A stretch of 11,546 bases of DNA from a bacterium. GTDB taxonomy: Bacteria; Elusimicrobiota; Elusimicrobia; Elusimicrobiales; UBA9959. The DNA lies in the NCBI GenBank assembly GCA_021845705.1, contig JAJZVJ010000033.1:1-11546 (forward strand). Reading direction: 5' to 3'. The position numbers were made by a program, and so were the translations under genes. Under the pieces are notes generated by a model. It saw only the letters and a program-made list of their open reading frames with translations. It did no database searches and was not told the origin of the DNA. Below are positions 6,749 through 11,546 of this stretch, one piece after another (positions within the stretch are counted from its first letter, which is position 1; each line of letters starts with the position of its first letter).

Positions 6749-7293
6749 ATGAACACCTGGGACGCCGAATTTACGGTAGATACAGCCGCCGCGCTAAAAG
6801 TCTGCGCAGAAGAGTGCGGCCTTAAAACGGCCCGCATAAAACCGCTGGGGGAAGGCTGGGACAACATTGTTTACCTGGTGAACAATAACCTGGTCTTCCG
6901 CTTCCCAAGGCGCCTGGCCGGCGTGGAATGCATGCTGGCCGAGCTTGACCTGGCGCCCTTGGTGAAGACCTCGCTAAGAACCCCGCGTTTTCTGTACGCC
7001 TCCAGGAAGTCCCGCGTTACCGGCCGCCCGTTCGTCGGGTATAAAATGATAGCCGGCAGGCCCGCCGGGGAAACGGACTTCGGCGCGGCCGGGAAAGGGG
7101 CGCTGGTACACGGGGATCTTTATTCGCTCCACGCCAAATACCCGACGGATGGAAACTCGCCTCCGCTTTCAGGGCCTTTACCCACGGGCTTTCCCTGCTG
7201 GCGTACGCGGCCGATACGAAGAAAACCGTTCTAAAGAAGCAGACCCTCGCCTCTATCCGGGTCAGCAAGGCCTGGCTGGAAGAACTGAGCTGA
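6749..7293 (+). pseudogene. Decayed aminoglycoside phosphotransferase (APH)-family kinase
   Basis: Remnant of an APH/choline-kinase-fold small-molecule phosphotransferase. The N-terminal lobe is good: PLGEGWDNIVYLVNNNLVFRF with the nucleotide-binding strands (33-52), RRLAGVECMLAEL (54-66), and the hinge-like RPFVGYKMIAGRP (93-105). The frame then jumps straight to the catalytic-loop motif LVHGDLYSLH (119-128). In intact family members roughly 80-100 residues lie between these parts, so an internal deletion is inferred. After the HGD motif the DxD metal-binding segment (IDWGD-like) is absent. The reading frame changes, and a C-terminal helix resumes one frame over from about 7150 (WKLASAFRAFTHG to KAWLEELS, stop at 7291-7293). 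The open frame itself ends at 7234. With a deletion, a frame change and a missing metal-binding Asp it should be inactive. It could once have acted on an aminoglycoside, sugar, homoserine or similar substrate. Confidence 0.75.
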
Positions 7294-7329
7294 GCCGCCC
7301 GGGCCGCTGCGGCCGCGGCGGAGCCCCCC

Positions 7330-7350
7330 GGCCGGCGCGTTACGCCGGCC
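7330..7350 (-). terminator. Strong hairpin just past the DUF4097 gene
   Basis: Perfect 8-bp stem GGCCGGCG / CGCCGGCC with a 5-base loop, one base beyond the stop of the minus-strand gene at 7352. No T-run follows on the minus strand, and only CTTATTT follows on the plus strand. It may therefore pause or protect the 3' end rather than act as a classic terminator. Confidence 0.4.
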
Positions 7351-7351
7351 C

Positions 7352-8149
7352 TTATTTGCCGTTCAGGGTCAAGCCGCCGGAAGTAGTCTTGACGTTTATT
7401 ATCAGGCCGGCCGCGGGGTCGTTTACGATGTTATTTTTCTGTCCCCCGGAAATGGAATGGAAGGTGGTATTGGCTTTAGCGCCTTTAGGAAAATCCAGTT
7501 CCACGTCCCCGCTTACCGTCCTCAGCTCGAAAACGCCTTTTGCCGCTGGCTTTGACACGGCAAGCGTTACGCCGCCGCTTACGGTGCGCGCGTCCACGTC
7601 TTCGGACGCGCTCAGGCCGCCTGAAATGTCTCCGCTGGTGGTCTTCAGGTGGATTTTTCCCGTAACCGAGGAAAACTTCACGCCGCCGCTTACGGTGGTA
7701 AGGGAAAGGCCCGATGCCCCTGACACCGCGGCGTCTCCCGACACCGTTTCACCCGAGACCGCCCCGTTGACGCCTTGCACCTTTATATCGCCCGATACGG
7801 TAACCGCGTCCACGTCCGTGCCCGGCGGGGTTTTTATCTCGAATTTGGCGCAAGGCTTATCCTTGGAGCTGACAGAGAACAGGTGCCAGCGCTTTTTTTC
7901 TTTTGCTTCCAGATATACCGTTTTGCCGCGCGTTTCGGCCGTGACCAGGCAGTTCTCCTCGTCGTAAGTCATATCGGCGCCTATAGTGCCGGCGGCGCCG
8001 GCGGAGACAGAGATGTACCCGTCGACGGAGCGCGCCGACAGCTGCGTTATCCCGTCGGCACTAAAATCCTTGTGAACGGTGGAAACTGCGGCCCCGGCCG
8101 CAAGCGGCAGGGCCAGGACGAAGAATAAACCACGGCTGAGAATAGTCAT
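7352..8149 (-). CDS. Secreted DUF4097-type beta-strand repeat protein
   Basis: 265-residue exported protein of unknown biochemical function. The first ~20 residues form a signal peptide (hydrophobic FFVLALPLAAG, then AGA-A as the likely cleavage site); there is no lipobox Cys. From about residue 117 the protein is a run of short beta-repeats built on T-V-S-G-[DG]: TVSGD at 117, 135 and 211, TVSGG at 152 and 189, and variants TTSGD/SISGG/TTSGG near 170, 232 and 255. The spacing of 17-23 residues is typical of the right-handed beta-helix-like DUF4097 (putative adhesin) family. Two Cys (67, 100) lie before the repeats. An AAAGGA SD precedes the start. The repetition shows at DNA level, with an identical 18-mer at 7569-7586 and 7680-7697. 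Family members are often near envelope-stress or anti-sigma genes, but none is seen here. The role could be surface or periplasmic. Confidence 0.8.
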   Translation of the reverse strand: MTILSRGLFFVLALPLAAGAAVSTVHKDFSADGITQLSARSVDGYISVSAGAAGTIGADMTYDEENCLVTAETRGKTVYLEAKEKKRWHLFSVSSKDKPCAKFEIKTPPGTDVDAVTVSGDIKVQGVNGAVSGETVSGDAAVSGASGLSLTTVSGGVKFSSVTGKIHLKTTSGDISGGLSASEDVDARTVSGGVTLAVSKPAAKGVFELRTVSGDVELDFPKGAKANTTFHSISGGQKNNIVNDPAAGLIINVKTTSGGLTLNGK

Positions 8150-8194
8150 TTTTTCCTTTAAATACCCGTCTATCCAGCGGCTCCGGTCCGCGCG

Positions 8195-8213
8195 GCGCGC
8201 TTGGCCAGCGCGC
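8195..8213. repeat. Inverted repeat GCGCGCT-N5-AGCGCGC
   Basis: Perfect 7-bp arms around TGGCC, with outer GTCC (8186-8189) and GGAC (8217-8220) able to extend the structure. It lies about 45 bp upstream of the DUF4097 start, in the divergent 213-bp gap. It may be an operator or a leader hairpin; no function can be assigned. Confidence 0.4.
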
Positions 8214-8318
8214 AGAGGACTCCCTGGTATTACGGGCGGGGCAACTAAACGGTTGTAAAAGTTCCCGCGACCTTTTACCCTTCCGCGGCACGCCCCTGCT
8301 GTCTTTTTTCCGCAAGTA

Positions 8319-8327
8319 TTGTATTAT
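8319..8327 (+). promoter_or_regulatory. Extended -10 promoter candidate (TTGTATTAT)
   Basis: TG plus TATTAT (8322-8327) predicts a start near 8334 and a ~29-nt leader with an SD for the gene at 8363. The same 9-mer precedes hss on the other strand. There is no clear -35. Confidence 0.35.
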
Positions 8328-8362
8328 AACGTTAGCAGGCGTTATTCTTCAAGGAGAGAACC

Positions 8363-8677
8363 ATGGCGGAAGAGACACGGATATTCGTTGCCAGCCGGCT
8401 GACCGCCGGGAACTTCCTGTTCCCGGTGCGCATAGAGGTAACGCCCGACCGGGTAAGCAGGATAAAACCCACCCTTACCGGCTCCGACGAGGAAAGCATA
8501 GCTATGGCAAAAGTGGCCTCGGTGAGCATCCACACCGGCCTGGTCTGGGCCGACATACGGATAGATTCCACCGGCGGCTCAGACCCCATAGTAAGCCACG
8601 GCCACACCAAACAGGACGCCGGCGCCATCCGCGACCTGATCCAGCGCTTCCAGCAGGCCCCCCGCGCCCAGGACTAA
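8363..8677 (+). CDS. Small protein with a bacterial PH-like pattern, function unknown
   Basis: 104-residue cytosolic protein with no signal peptide, membrane segment or Cys. It reads as alternating beta-strands (RIFVASRL, FLFPVRIEVTPDRVSRI, VASVSIHTGLVWADIRIDSTGG) followed by a C-terminal amphipathic helix (DAGAIRDLIQRFQQA). Strands capped by one helix, with the phrase '...I.STGG.D....GH...DA..I..LI', resemble small bacterial PH-domain proteins, but I only infer this fold. The start is well supported by AAGGAGAG, with the ATG 4 bases beyond it, and by a possible extended -10 upstream. It is divergent from the DUF4097 gene and probably monocistronic. A 181-bp gap downstream contains direct CCGGCCTT repeats and a T-run but no convincing terminator. 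Confidence 0.75.
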   Translation: MAEETRIFVASRLTAGNFLFPVRIEVTPDRVSRIKPTLTGSDEESIAMAKVASVSIHTGLVWADIRIDSTGGSDPIVSHGHTKQDAGAIRDLIQRFQQAPRAQD

Positions 8678-8858
8678 GCCGTGGGAACGCATCAGCGCAC
8701 CCTATTTCCCCGGTGAACTTAGGCCGCCGGATGAGGAGAGGCGGGACCGGATGAAATCAGGGCTCCGGCCTTTTTCCGGCCTTCGTGCTTTTTTCCTGTC
8801 CGGGAAGCGCAGCGAGTATTATCACTTATAGCGGCCAGTTCCTTAGTAGTCCGACGAT

Positions 8859-9398
8859 TTAGTGTTCTTGCGGGGGAGTATCGGAGGGCGCCACCTCGGA
8901 CAGGGAGGACAGCAGGCCGGCCGCAAGTTTTTCCGAGACCTTCTCGCGGAATTTAACCCGGTAATAGACCTTGGAGCCCTCAAGCATGAACATGGCGTTC
9001 AGGCTTTGGGAGGGGACCCTCATATAGATCTTCGCGGAAGGCAGCCCGGCAATTTTGCCCCTGGTCACAACAGGCGCAGCCTTGGCCTTAAGCACGCCCT
9101 GGACTACGGCGTCTATATATTGTTTGAAAGAAGTTATCCCGTCTTTCTTAACCCACCGTTTAGGCAGCACGGTGAGTTCCAAAAGCCCTATTTTCCCGCA
9201 TTCGGAGAAACTTAAGTCCTCGCAGGCTTTGGGGAAGAAAAGCACCACCTCCGCTTCCTCTTTAAAGCTCGCCTTGGTGCTGTAGCCCTCGGGAACGGTC
9301 AGCAGGTAGCCGTAATGCCCCATAAAGCCGTCCGCCGCATACGACCTGCCCGCGGCGGAGACCAGCACACACAAAAGAAAAAATATTTTACGCGCCAT
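8859..9398 (-). CDS. Exported protein of unknown function
   Basis: 179 residues. MARKIFFLLCVLVSAAGRSYA-A is a clear Sec signal peptide with a likely cleavage after SYA (residue 21). The mature part (about 158 residues) is a mixed alpha/beta chain with two Cys (59, 67) that could form a disulfide, a segment GYLLTVPEGYST near the mature N-terminus, and a strand-rich second half (KIYMRVPSQSLNAMFMLEGSKVYYRVKF). I do not recognise a family; the general pattern resembles small periplasmic proteins that bind or process something in the envelope. GGGGAG lies 4 bases before the ATG. The chromate-domain gene ends 51 bp upstream on the same strand, so co-transcription is possible. However, a perfect 15-bp palindrome in the gap (9422-9436) may mark a separate promoter. 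Confidence 0.8.
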   Translation of the reverse strand: MARKIFFLLCVLVSAAGRSYAADGFMGHYGYLLTVPEGYSTKASFKEEAEVVLFFPKACEDLSFSECGKIGLLELTVLPKRWVKKDGITSFKQYIDAVVQGVLKAKAAPVVTRGKIAGLPSAKIYMRVPSQSLNAMFMLEGSKVYYRVKFREKVSEKLAAGLLSSLSEVAPSDTPPQEH

Positions 9399-9421
9399 TA
9401 TTCTCCCCTTGAACGTCAGCT

Positions 9422-9436
9422 TTATTAAAGTAATAA
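9422..9436. promoter_or_regulatory. Perfect palindrome TTATTA-AAG-TAATAA, possible operator
   Basis: Two 6-base arms are related by twofold symmetry around 3 bases, in the 51-bp gap between the ChrB-like gene and the exported-protein gene, 24 bp before the latter's start. It is AT-rich in a GC-rich setting. It could bind a regulator or supply promoter elements (minus-strand TTATTACTTTAATAA). Confidence 0.35.
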
Positions 9437-9449
9437 CCGCTCCCGCCCG

Positions 9450-9872
9450 CTATTTCTCGCTTTTAAGCGCGGCGTAGAGGGCGTCGTAGACGAAGAACTG
9501 GTGTTCCAGGTTCTCGTCGTCGTTGGGGAACATCAGCGAGAAACCGCGGGCCACGGCCTCGAGCCCCGCGGCGTAAGGGTGCGCTTTCAGGTTGCCGGTA
9601 TCGGCCGCGTTCACTATGTCCGCCATCTTCAGCAGCACGGGGTCGTCCAGGTCGTATTTCCGGAGGATGGCCTTGAAGGTGCAGTCGCCGTCGTGGTGGC
9701 CCAGCTCGGCGTCCTCGATATCGAACGGGATGGCGTTCTCTTCCCGCCCTATCTTCTCCACCAGGCTGTCCGCCGCAAAGATCACCTCCGCCTGGGAGTC
9801 CACGAACCTTTCTATCAGCCAGGGGCAGGCCACCCTGTCCACGTGCACGTGAGCTCTTGTTATCCATTTCAT
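9450..9872 (-). CDS. Stand-alone ChrB C-terminal (chromate resistance) domain protein
   Basis: 140 residues matching the Chrome_Resist domain, which forms the C-terminal half of the chromate-sensing/resistance protein ChrB. Signature stretches are TRAHVHVDRVACPWLIERFVD (5-25), IPFDIEDAELGHHDGDCTF (48-66, with His59/His60 and Cys64), YDLDDPVL (73-80), DIVNAADT (85-92), AAGLEAVARGFSL (101-113) and HQFFVYDALYA (124-134). The N-terminal DNA-binding-like half of full ChrB is missing, and there is no chrA transporter in the window. A role in chromate resistance is therefore not established; the domain also occurs alone in many genomes. The start at 9872 is set by AGGAG at 9881-9885. An upstream ATG at 9911 has no SD and would add 13 basic residues. 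It is upstream of, and perhaps co-transcribed with, the exported-protein gene. Confidence 0.85.
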   Translation of the reverse strand: MKWITRAHVHVDRVACPWLIERFVDSQAEVIFAADSLVEKIGREENAIPFDIEDAELGHHDGDCTFKAILRKYDLDDPVLLKMADIVNAADTGNLKAHPYAAGLEAVARGFSLMFPNDDENLEHQFFVYDALYAALKSEK

Positions 9873-9880
9873 ATTTTTCT

Positions 9881-9885
9881 CCTGG
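9881..9885 (-). promoter_or_regulatory. Ribosome binding site that sets the ChrB-like start
   Basis: Minus-strand AGGAG lies 8 bases before the ATG at 9872-9870. The longer alternative start at 9911 has no such site, and the domain homology begins right at the 9872 Met. Confidence 0.65.
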
Positions 9886-9940
9886 TTGGCCCGGCGCTTC
9901 AGCGTAAACACGGGGCGCGCCCGTATTTCCTCGGATTATT

Positions 9941-10040
9941 CTAGTGTAGTGTCGCAGAAGTCCCTTTGCTTTTGCTCTCGTCGTAAAACACTATTATCCA
10001 GCGGCCCATAAGTAAAGAAGTGTCAGATACACTACACTAG
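9941..10040. mobile_element. 100-bp MITE-like element
   Basis: Perfect 12-bp terminal inverted repeats, CTAGTGTAGTGT (9941-9952) and ACACTACACTAG (10029-10040), bound 76 bp of non-coding DNA. The same 12-mer begins the insertion sequence at 11420, so that element or a relative could mobilise it. Both ends are CTAG, consistent with insertion into CTAG and duplication of TA as known for IS630-type elements; this assignment is inference. A small hairpin AGTGT-N5-ACACT (10019-10033) overlaps the right end. Confidence 0.75.
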
Positions 10041-10079
10041 CAAATGCCCCGTCCCGGCGGCCGCGCGTTCCCCGCCCGG

Positions 10080-10138
10080 ACAAAACCGCCGGTCTCCCCG
10101 GCGGTTTATCGTCAGCGACAAGCAATAAGTCAGGTACG
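10080..10138. repeat. ~59-bp dispersed repeat with hairpin, copy 1
   Basis: Direct copy of 11356-11415. The shared CCGCCGG/CCGGCGG hairpin is followed by a 34-base tail (TCAGC, ACAAG, AATAAGTCA in common) with 7 substitutions, plus a differing loop. It lies immediately past the OYE gene and continues into GTCCCCTATGT. Confidence 0.75.
10083..10107 (-). terminator. Terminator hairpin downstream of the OYE gene
   Basis: Perfect 10-bp stem AAACCGCCGG (10083-10092) / CCGGCGGTTT (10098-10107) with a 5-base loop. On the minus strand it ends in TTTTG. It lies 50 bp past the stop at 10157. It is part of dispersed repeat copy 1. Confidence 0.7.
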
Positions 10139-10156
10139 TCCCCTATGTCTACCGTT

Positions 10157-11215
10157 TTATAACGCCCGTAAATACTGCGGCGGCGGCGGAACCTTTACGT
10201 GCAGCCTGGGCGCGGCATGCAGCGCCCAGTACGGGTCCCTCAGATATTCCCTGCCAAGAAGCACCAGGTCCGCCTGCCCGGTCCTGACGATGGTTTCCGC
10301 CTGCTCCGGCGAGACGATAAAACCCACCGCGCCCGTGGGTATCCCCGCCTCCCGGCGAATCCTTTCCGCGAAAGGCACCTGGAACCCCGGCCCGGCCGGT
10401 ATCGCCACGTCGGGCGCGATCGCGCCGGAGGAACAGTCAACCAGGTCGACCCCCTCGTTCTTCAGCGCGCGCGCGAGCTCTACGGATTGCGCTATATCCC
10501 AGGCGCCATCACCGAGCCAGTCCGTGGCGGAGATGCGCATAAAAAGGGGAAAGCCCGCGGGCCAGACCTTGCGCACCGCCCTGGCCGTCTCCAGCGCCAG
10601 GCGCGCGCGGTTCTTAAACTCCCCGCCGTAAGCGTCGGCGCGCTTATTGGCCACGGGCGAAAGGAATTCATGCAGCAGGTAGCCGTGGGCCGCATGCAGC
10701 TCCACCACCTGGAACCCCGCCGCCAGCGCCCGCCCGGCGGCGGCAGCAAACAGCCCGGGTATAGCGGAGATCTCCTCAAGGGTAAGGGCGTACGGTACCT
10801 GGGACCCGGCCCCGAACCGGACCGCGCTCGGAGCCGCCGCCTGCCAGCCACCCCCGGCCTCCCCCAGCGGGGAATCCCCGTCCCAGGGCCGCGTGACCGA
10901 CGCTTTGCGGCCCGCATGCGCCAGCTGTATCCCGGGCACAGCGTTCTGGCCCTTTATGAAATCGGTTATCTTTTTAAGGAACGGGACGTGCTCGTCCTTC
11001 CACAGCCCCAGGTCCTGCGGGCTTATGCGCCCGCGCGCCTCCACCGCCGCGGCCTCCGTCATTACCAGCGCCGCGCCTCCCACCGCCCGGCTCCCCAGGT
11101 GCACCAGGTGCCAGTCGTTGGCGAAGCCGTCCACGCTGGAGTACTGGCACATCGGCGAAACCGCTATGCGGTTCTTGAAAACTATGTCCCTGATCTTAAA
11201 AGCGTCAAAAAGCAT
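10157..11215 (-). CDS. namA: Old yellow enzyme, YqjM/NamA-type NAD(P)H-dependent ene-reductase
   Basis: FMN-containing TIM-barrel oxidoreductase that reduces activated C=C bonds (alpha,beta-unsaturated aldehydes, ketones, maleimides and some nitro compounds) with NAD(P)H. The 352-residue protein matches YqjM throughout. C23 and Y25 of SPMCQYS are the redox-tuning Cys and substrate Tyr. QLAHAGRK (97-104) binds FMN. The substrate-anchoring pair H174/H177 lies in ELHAAHGYL. R227 in MRISATD and the phosphate-binding tract GAVGFI to LLGREYLRDPYW (295-330) follow. C-terminal R350 (QYLRAL) could be the arginine finger that reaches a neighbouring subunit. The SD GGGGAGG lies 4 bases before the ATG. 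It appears monocistronic, with a hairpin in the leader (11250-11270) and a terminator past the stop, both ends being bracketed by copies of the dispersed ~60-bp repeat. Physiological substrate unknown. Confidence 0.92.
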   Translation of the reverse strand: MLFDAFKIRDIVFKNRIAVSPMCQYSSVDGFANDWHLVHLGSRAVGGAALVMTEAAAVEARGRISPQDLGLWKDEHVPFLKKITDFIKGQNAVPGIQLAHAGRKASVTRPWDGDSPLGEAGGGWQAAAPSAVRFGAGSQVPYALTLEEISAIPGLFAAAAGRALAAGFQVVELHAAHGYLLHEFLSPVANKRADAYGGEFKNRARLALETARAVRKVWPAGFPLFMRISATDWLGDGAWDIAQSVELARALKNEGVDLVDCSSGAIAPDVAIPAGPGFQVPFAERIRREAGIPTGAVGFIVSPEQAETIVRTGQADLVLLGREYLRDPYWALHAAPRLHVKVPPPPQYLRAL

Positions 11216-11249
11216 ATTTCCTCCCCTGCCACGCTCATCAGTCCCAATT

Positions 11250-11270
11250 AAAAGGTGCTTGCCACCTTTT
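11250..11270. promoter_or_regulatory. Leader hairpin upstream of the OYE gene
   Basis: 8-bp stem AAAAGGTG (11250-11257) / CACCTTTT (11263-11270) with a 5-base loop, 35 bp before the OYE start. The outer A/T pairs give T4 on either strand, so it looks like a short terminator or attenuator. Minus-strand TAAAAT at 11312-11307 could be the -10 of a promoter whose transcript includes it. Confidence 0.4.
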
Positions 11271-11350
11271 GCATCCCATCAGATACGCTCGCGTCCAATT
11301 GCGGTTATTTTAGCAAATGGGGATAAATCGGCATACACGCACTGTTCCGT

Positions 11351-11383
11351 CAAAAACAAAACCGCCGGACTTCCCCGGCGGTT
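11351..11383 (-). terminator. Rho-independent terminator in repeat copy 2
   Basis: Stem AACCGCCGG (11360-11368) / CCGGCGGTT (11375-11383) with a 6-base loop. On the minus strand it is followed by a T-rich tail TTGTTTTTG. It would stop transcription entering from the insertion sequence on the right. Confidence 0.75.
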
Positions 11384-11415
11384 AATTATCAGCAACAAGT
11401 AATAAGTCATGTGCG
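11356..11415. repeat. ~60-bp dispersed repeat with hairpin, copy 2
   Basis: Same orientation as copy 1 (10080-10138), about 1.28 kb away; together they bracket the OYE gene. The end of this copy runs into CCACCTAG, where the insertion sequence terminus begins at 11420, whereas copy 1 continues as CCCCTATG. Confidence 0.75.
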
Positions 11416-11419
11416 CCAC

Positions 11420-11546
11420 CTAGTGTAGTGTCTCATAAATAACTGGACAACTACTTTTTCCTTTTTCTCCTGCGCGGCACAGTGCAGCCTGGTTGGATCT
11501 GTTCCAAGGTTTGGCGGCAGCGCGAGAGCTTTTCAACGATCGATTC
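11420..11546 (-). mobile_element. Insertion sequence, one end only, runs off the window
   Basis: Begins with CTAGTGTAGTGTC, identical over 13 bases to the left end of the MITE-like element at 9941. A 31-bp untranslated end is followed by the 3' end of a minus-strand reading frame ending at 11451. The CTAG boundary recalls IS630-type targets, but the family cannot be fixed from 127 bp. Confidence 0.7.
11451..11546 (-). CDS. Putative transposase, C-terminal 31 residues only
   Basis: An open minus-strand frame from the window edge to TAG at 11453-11451. It reads ESIVEKLSRCRQTLEQ, then IQPGCTVP, and ends in a strongly basic tail RRRKRKK. Position just inside the inverted-repeat end of an insertion sequence, together with the basic C-terminus, suggests the end of its transposase. 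No catalytic residue falls inside the window, so the family is not assigned. It could also be a chance open frame, since it spans only 96 bases. Confidence 0.5.
   Translation of the reverse strand, partial: ESIVEKLSRCRQTLEQIQPGCTVPRRRKRKK

Noticed and set aside
7149..7967. 272-residue plus-strand frame opposite the DUF4097 gene
   Set aside because: It starts inside the pseudogene and reads Ser/Thr/Pro-rich antisense of the repeat protein; there is no ribosome binding site.
8765..8794. Possible terminator after the gene at 8363 (two CCGGCCTT copies then T6)
   Set aside because: Only 4-bp stems can form, and the T-run does not directly follow a stem. It is better described as a short direct repeat.
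8750..8830. 26-codon frame (MKSGLRPF...) in the gap after the PH-like gene
   Set aside because: Too short, purine-rich stretch too far upstream, and hydrophobicity explained by T-runs; not supportable.
10199..11251. 350-residue open frame on the plus strand opposite the OYE gene
   Set aside because: Antisense shadow of a GC-rich gene. Its translation is rich in Arg, Pro and Gly with no family features, while the opposite strand encodes every YqjM motif.
9941..11431. CRISPR array or composite transposon from the repeated CTAGTGTAGTGT ends
   Set aside because: There are only three copies of the 12-mer with irregular spacing, so not CRISPR. Two ends already form a 100-bp unit and the third belongs to a separate insertion sequence, so a composite transposon carrying OYE is not needed to explain the pattern.

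Overview
The window is a GC-rich (roughly 60% by eye) bacterial chromosome segment. It has compact genes, Shine-Dalgarno (SD) sites before nearly every start, and free use of the Ile codon ATA despite the high GC. Gene content and codon style recall Elusimicrobiota or a similar Gram-negative environmental lineage. That is an impression, because there is no rRNA or marker gene to settle it. Two proteins carry signal peptides. No stretch above 300 bases lacks a gene; the largest gaps are 5792-6068 and 9873-10156.

Left part (1-5900), amino-acid and polyamine metabolism. Two plus-strand aldehyde dehydrogenases come first: an ALDH7-type alpha-aminoadipate-semialdehyde/piperideine-6-carboxylate dehydrogenase cut by the window edge, and a 1-pyrroline-5-carboxylate dehydrogenase. 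They converge on a minus-strand pair, homospermidine synthase followed by a fold-III ornithine-type decarboxylase. A bidirectional terminator (3052-3084) separates the two groups. The decarboxylase should supply putrescine, which the synthase condenses to sym-homospermidine. The synthase mRNA leader can fold into a three-tier stem-loop ending two bases before its SD, the best candidate regulatory element here.

Middle part (5900-9450). An ssb gene has its own terminator. It is followed by a decayed aminoglycoside-phosphotransferase-like pseudogene, a secreted DUF4097-type beta-repeat protein, a small PH-like protein, and a secreted protein of unknown function.

Right part (9450-11546). A stand-alone ChrB-type chromate-resistance domain protein and a YqjM/NamA-type old yellow enzyme (OYE) lie in a zone of mobile and repetitive DNA. 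A 100-bp MITE-like element has 12-bp terminal inverted repeats, and the same 12-mer begins an insertion sequence that runs off the right edge. Two diverged direct copies of a ~60-bp terminator-hairpin repeat flank the OYE gene, and the insertion sequence abuts one of them.

I see no defence system, CRISPR array, tRNA or rRNA. The items most worth following up are the homospermidine synthase leader structure and the repeat/MITE/IS relationships.
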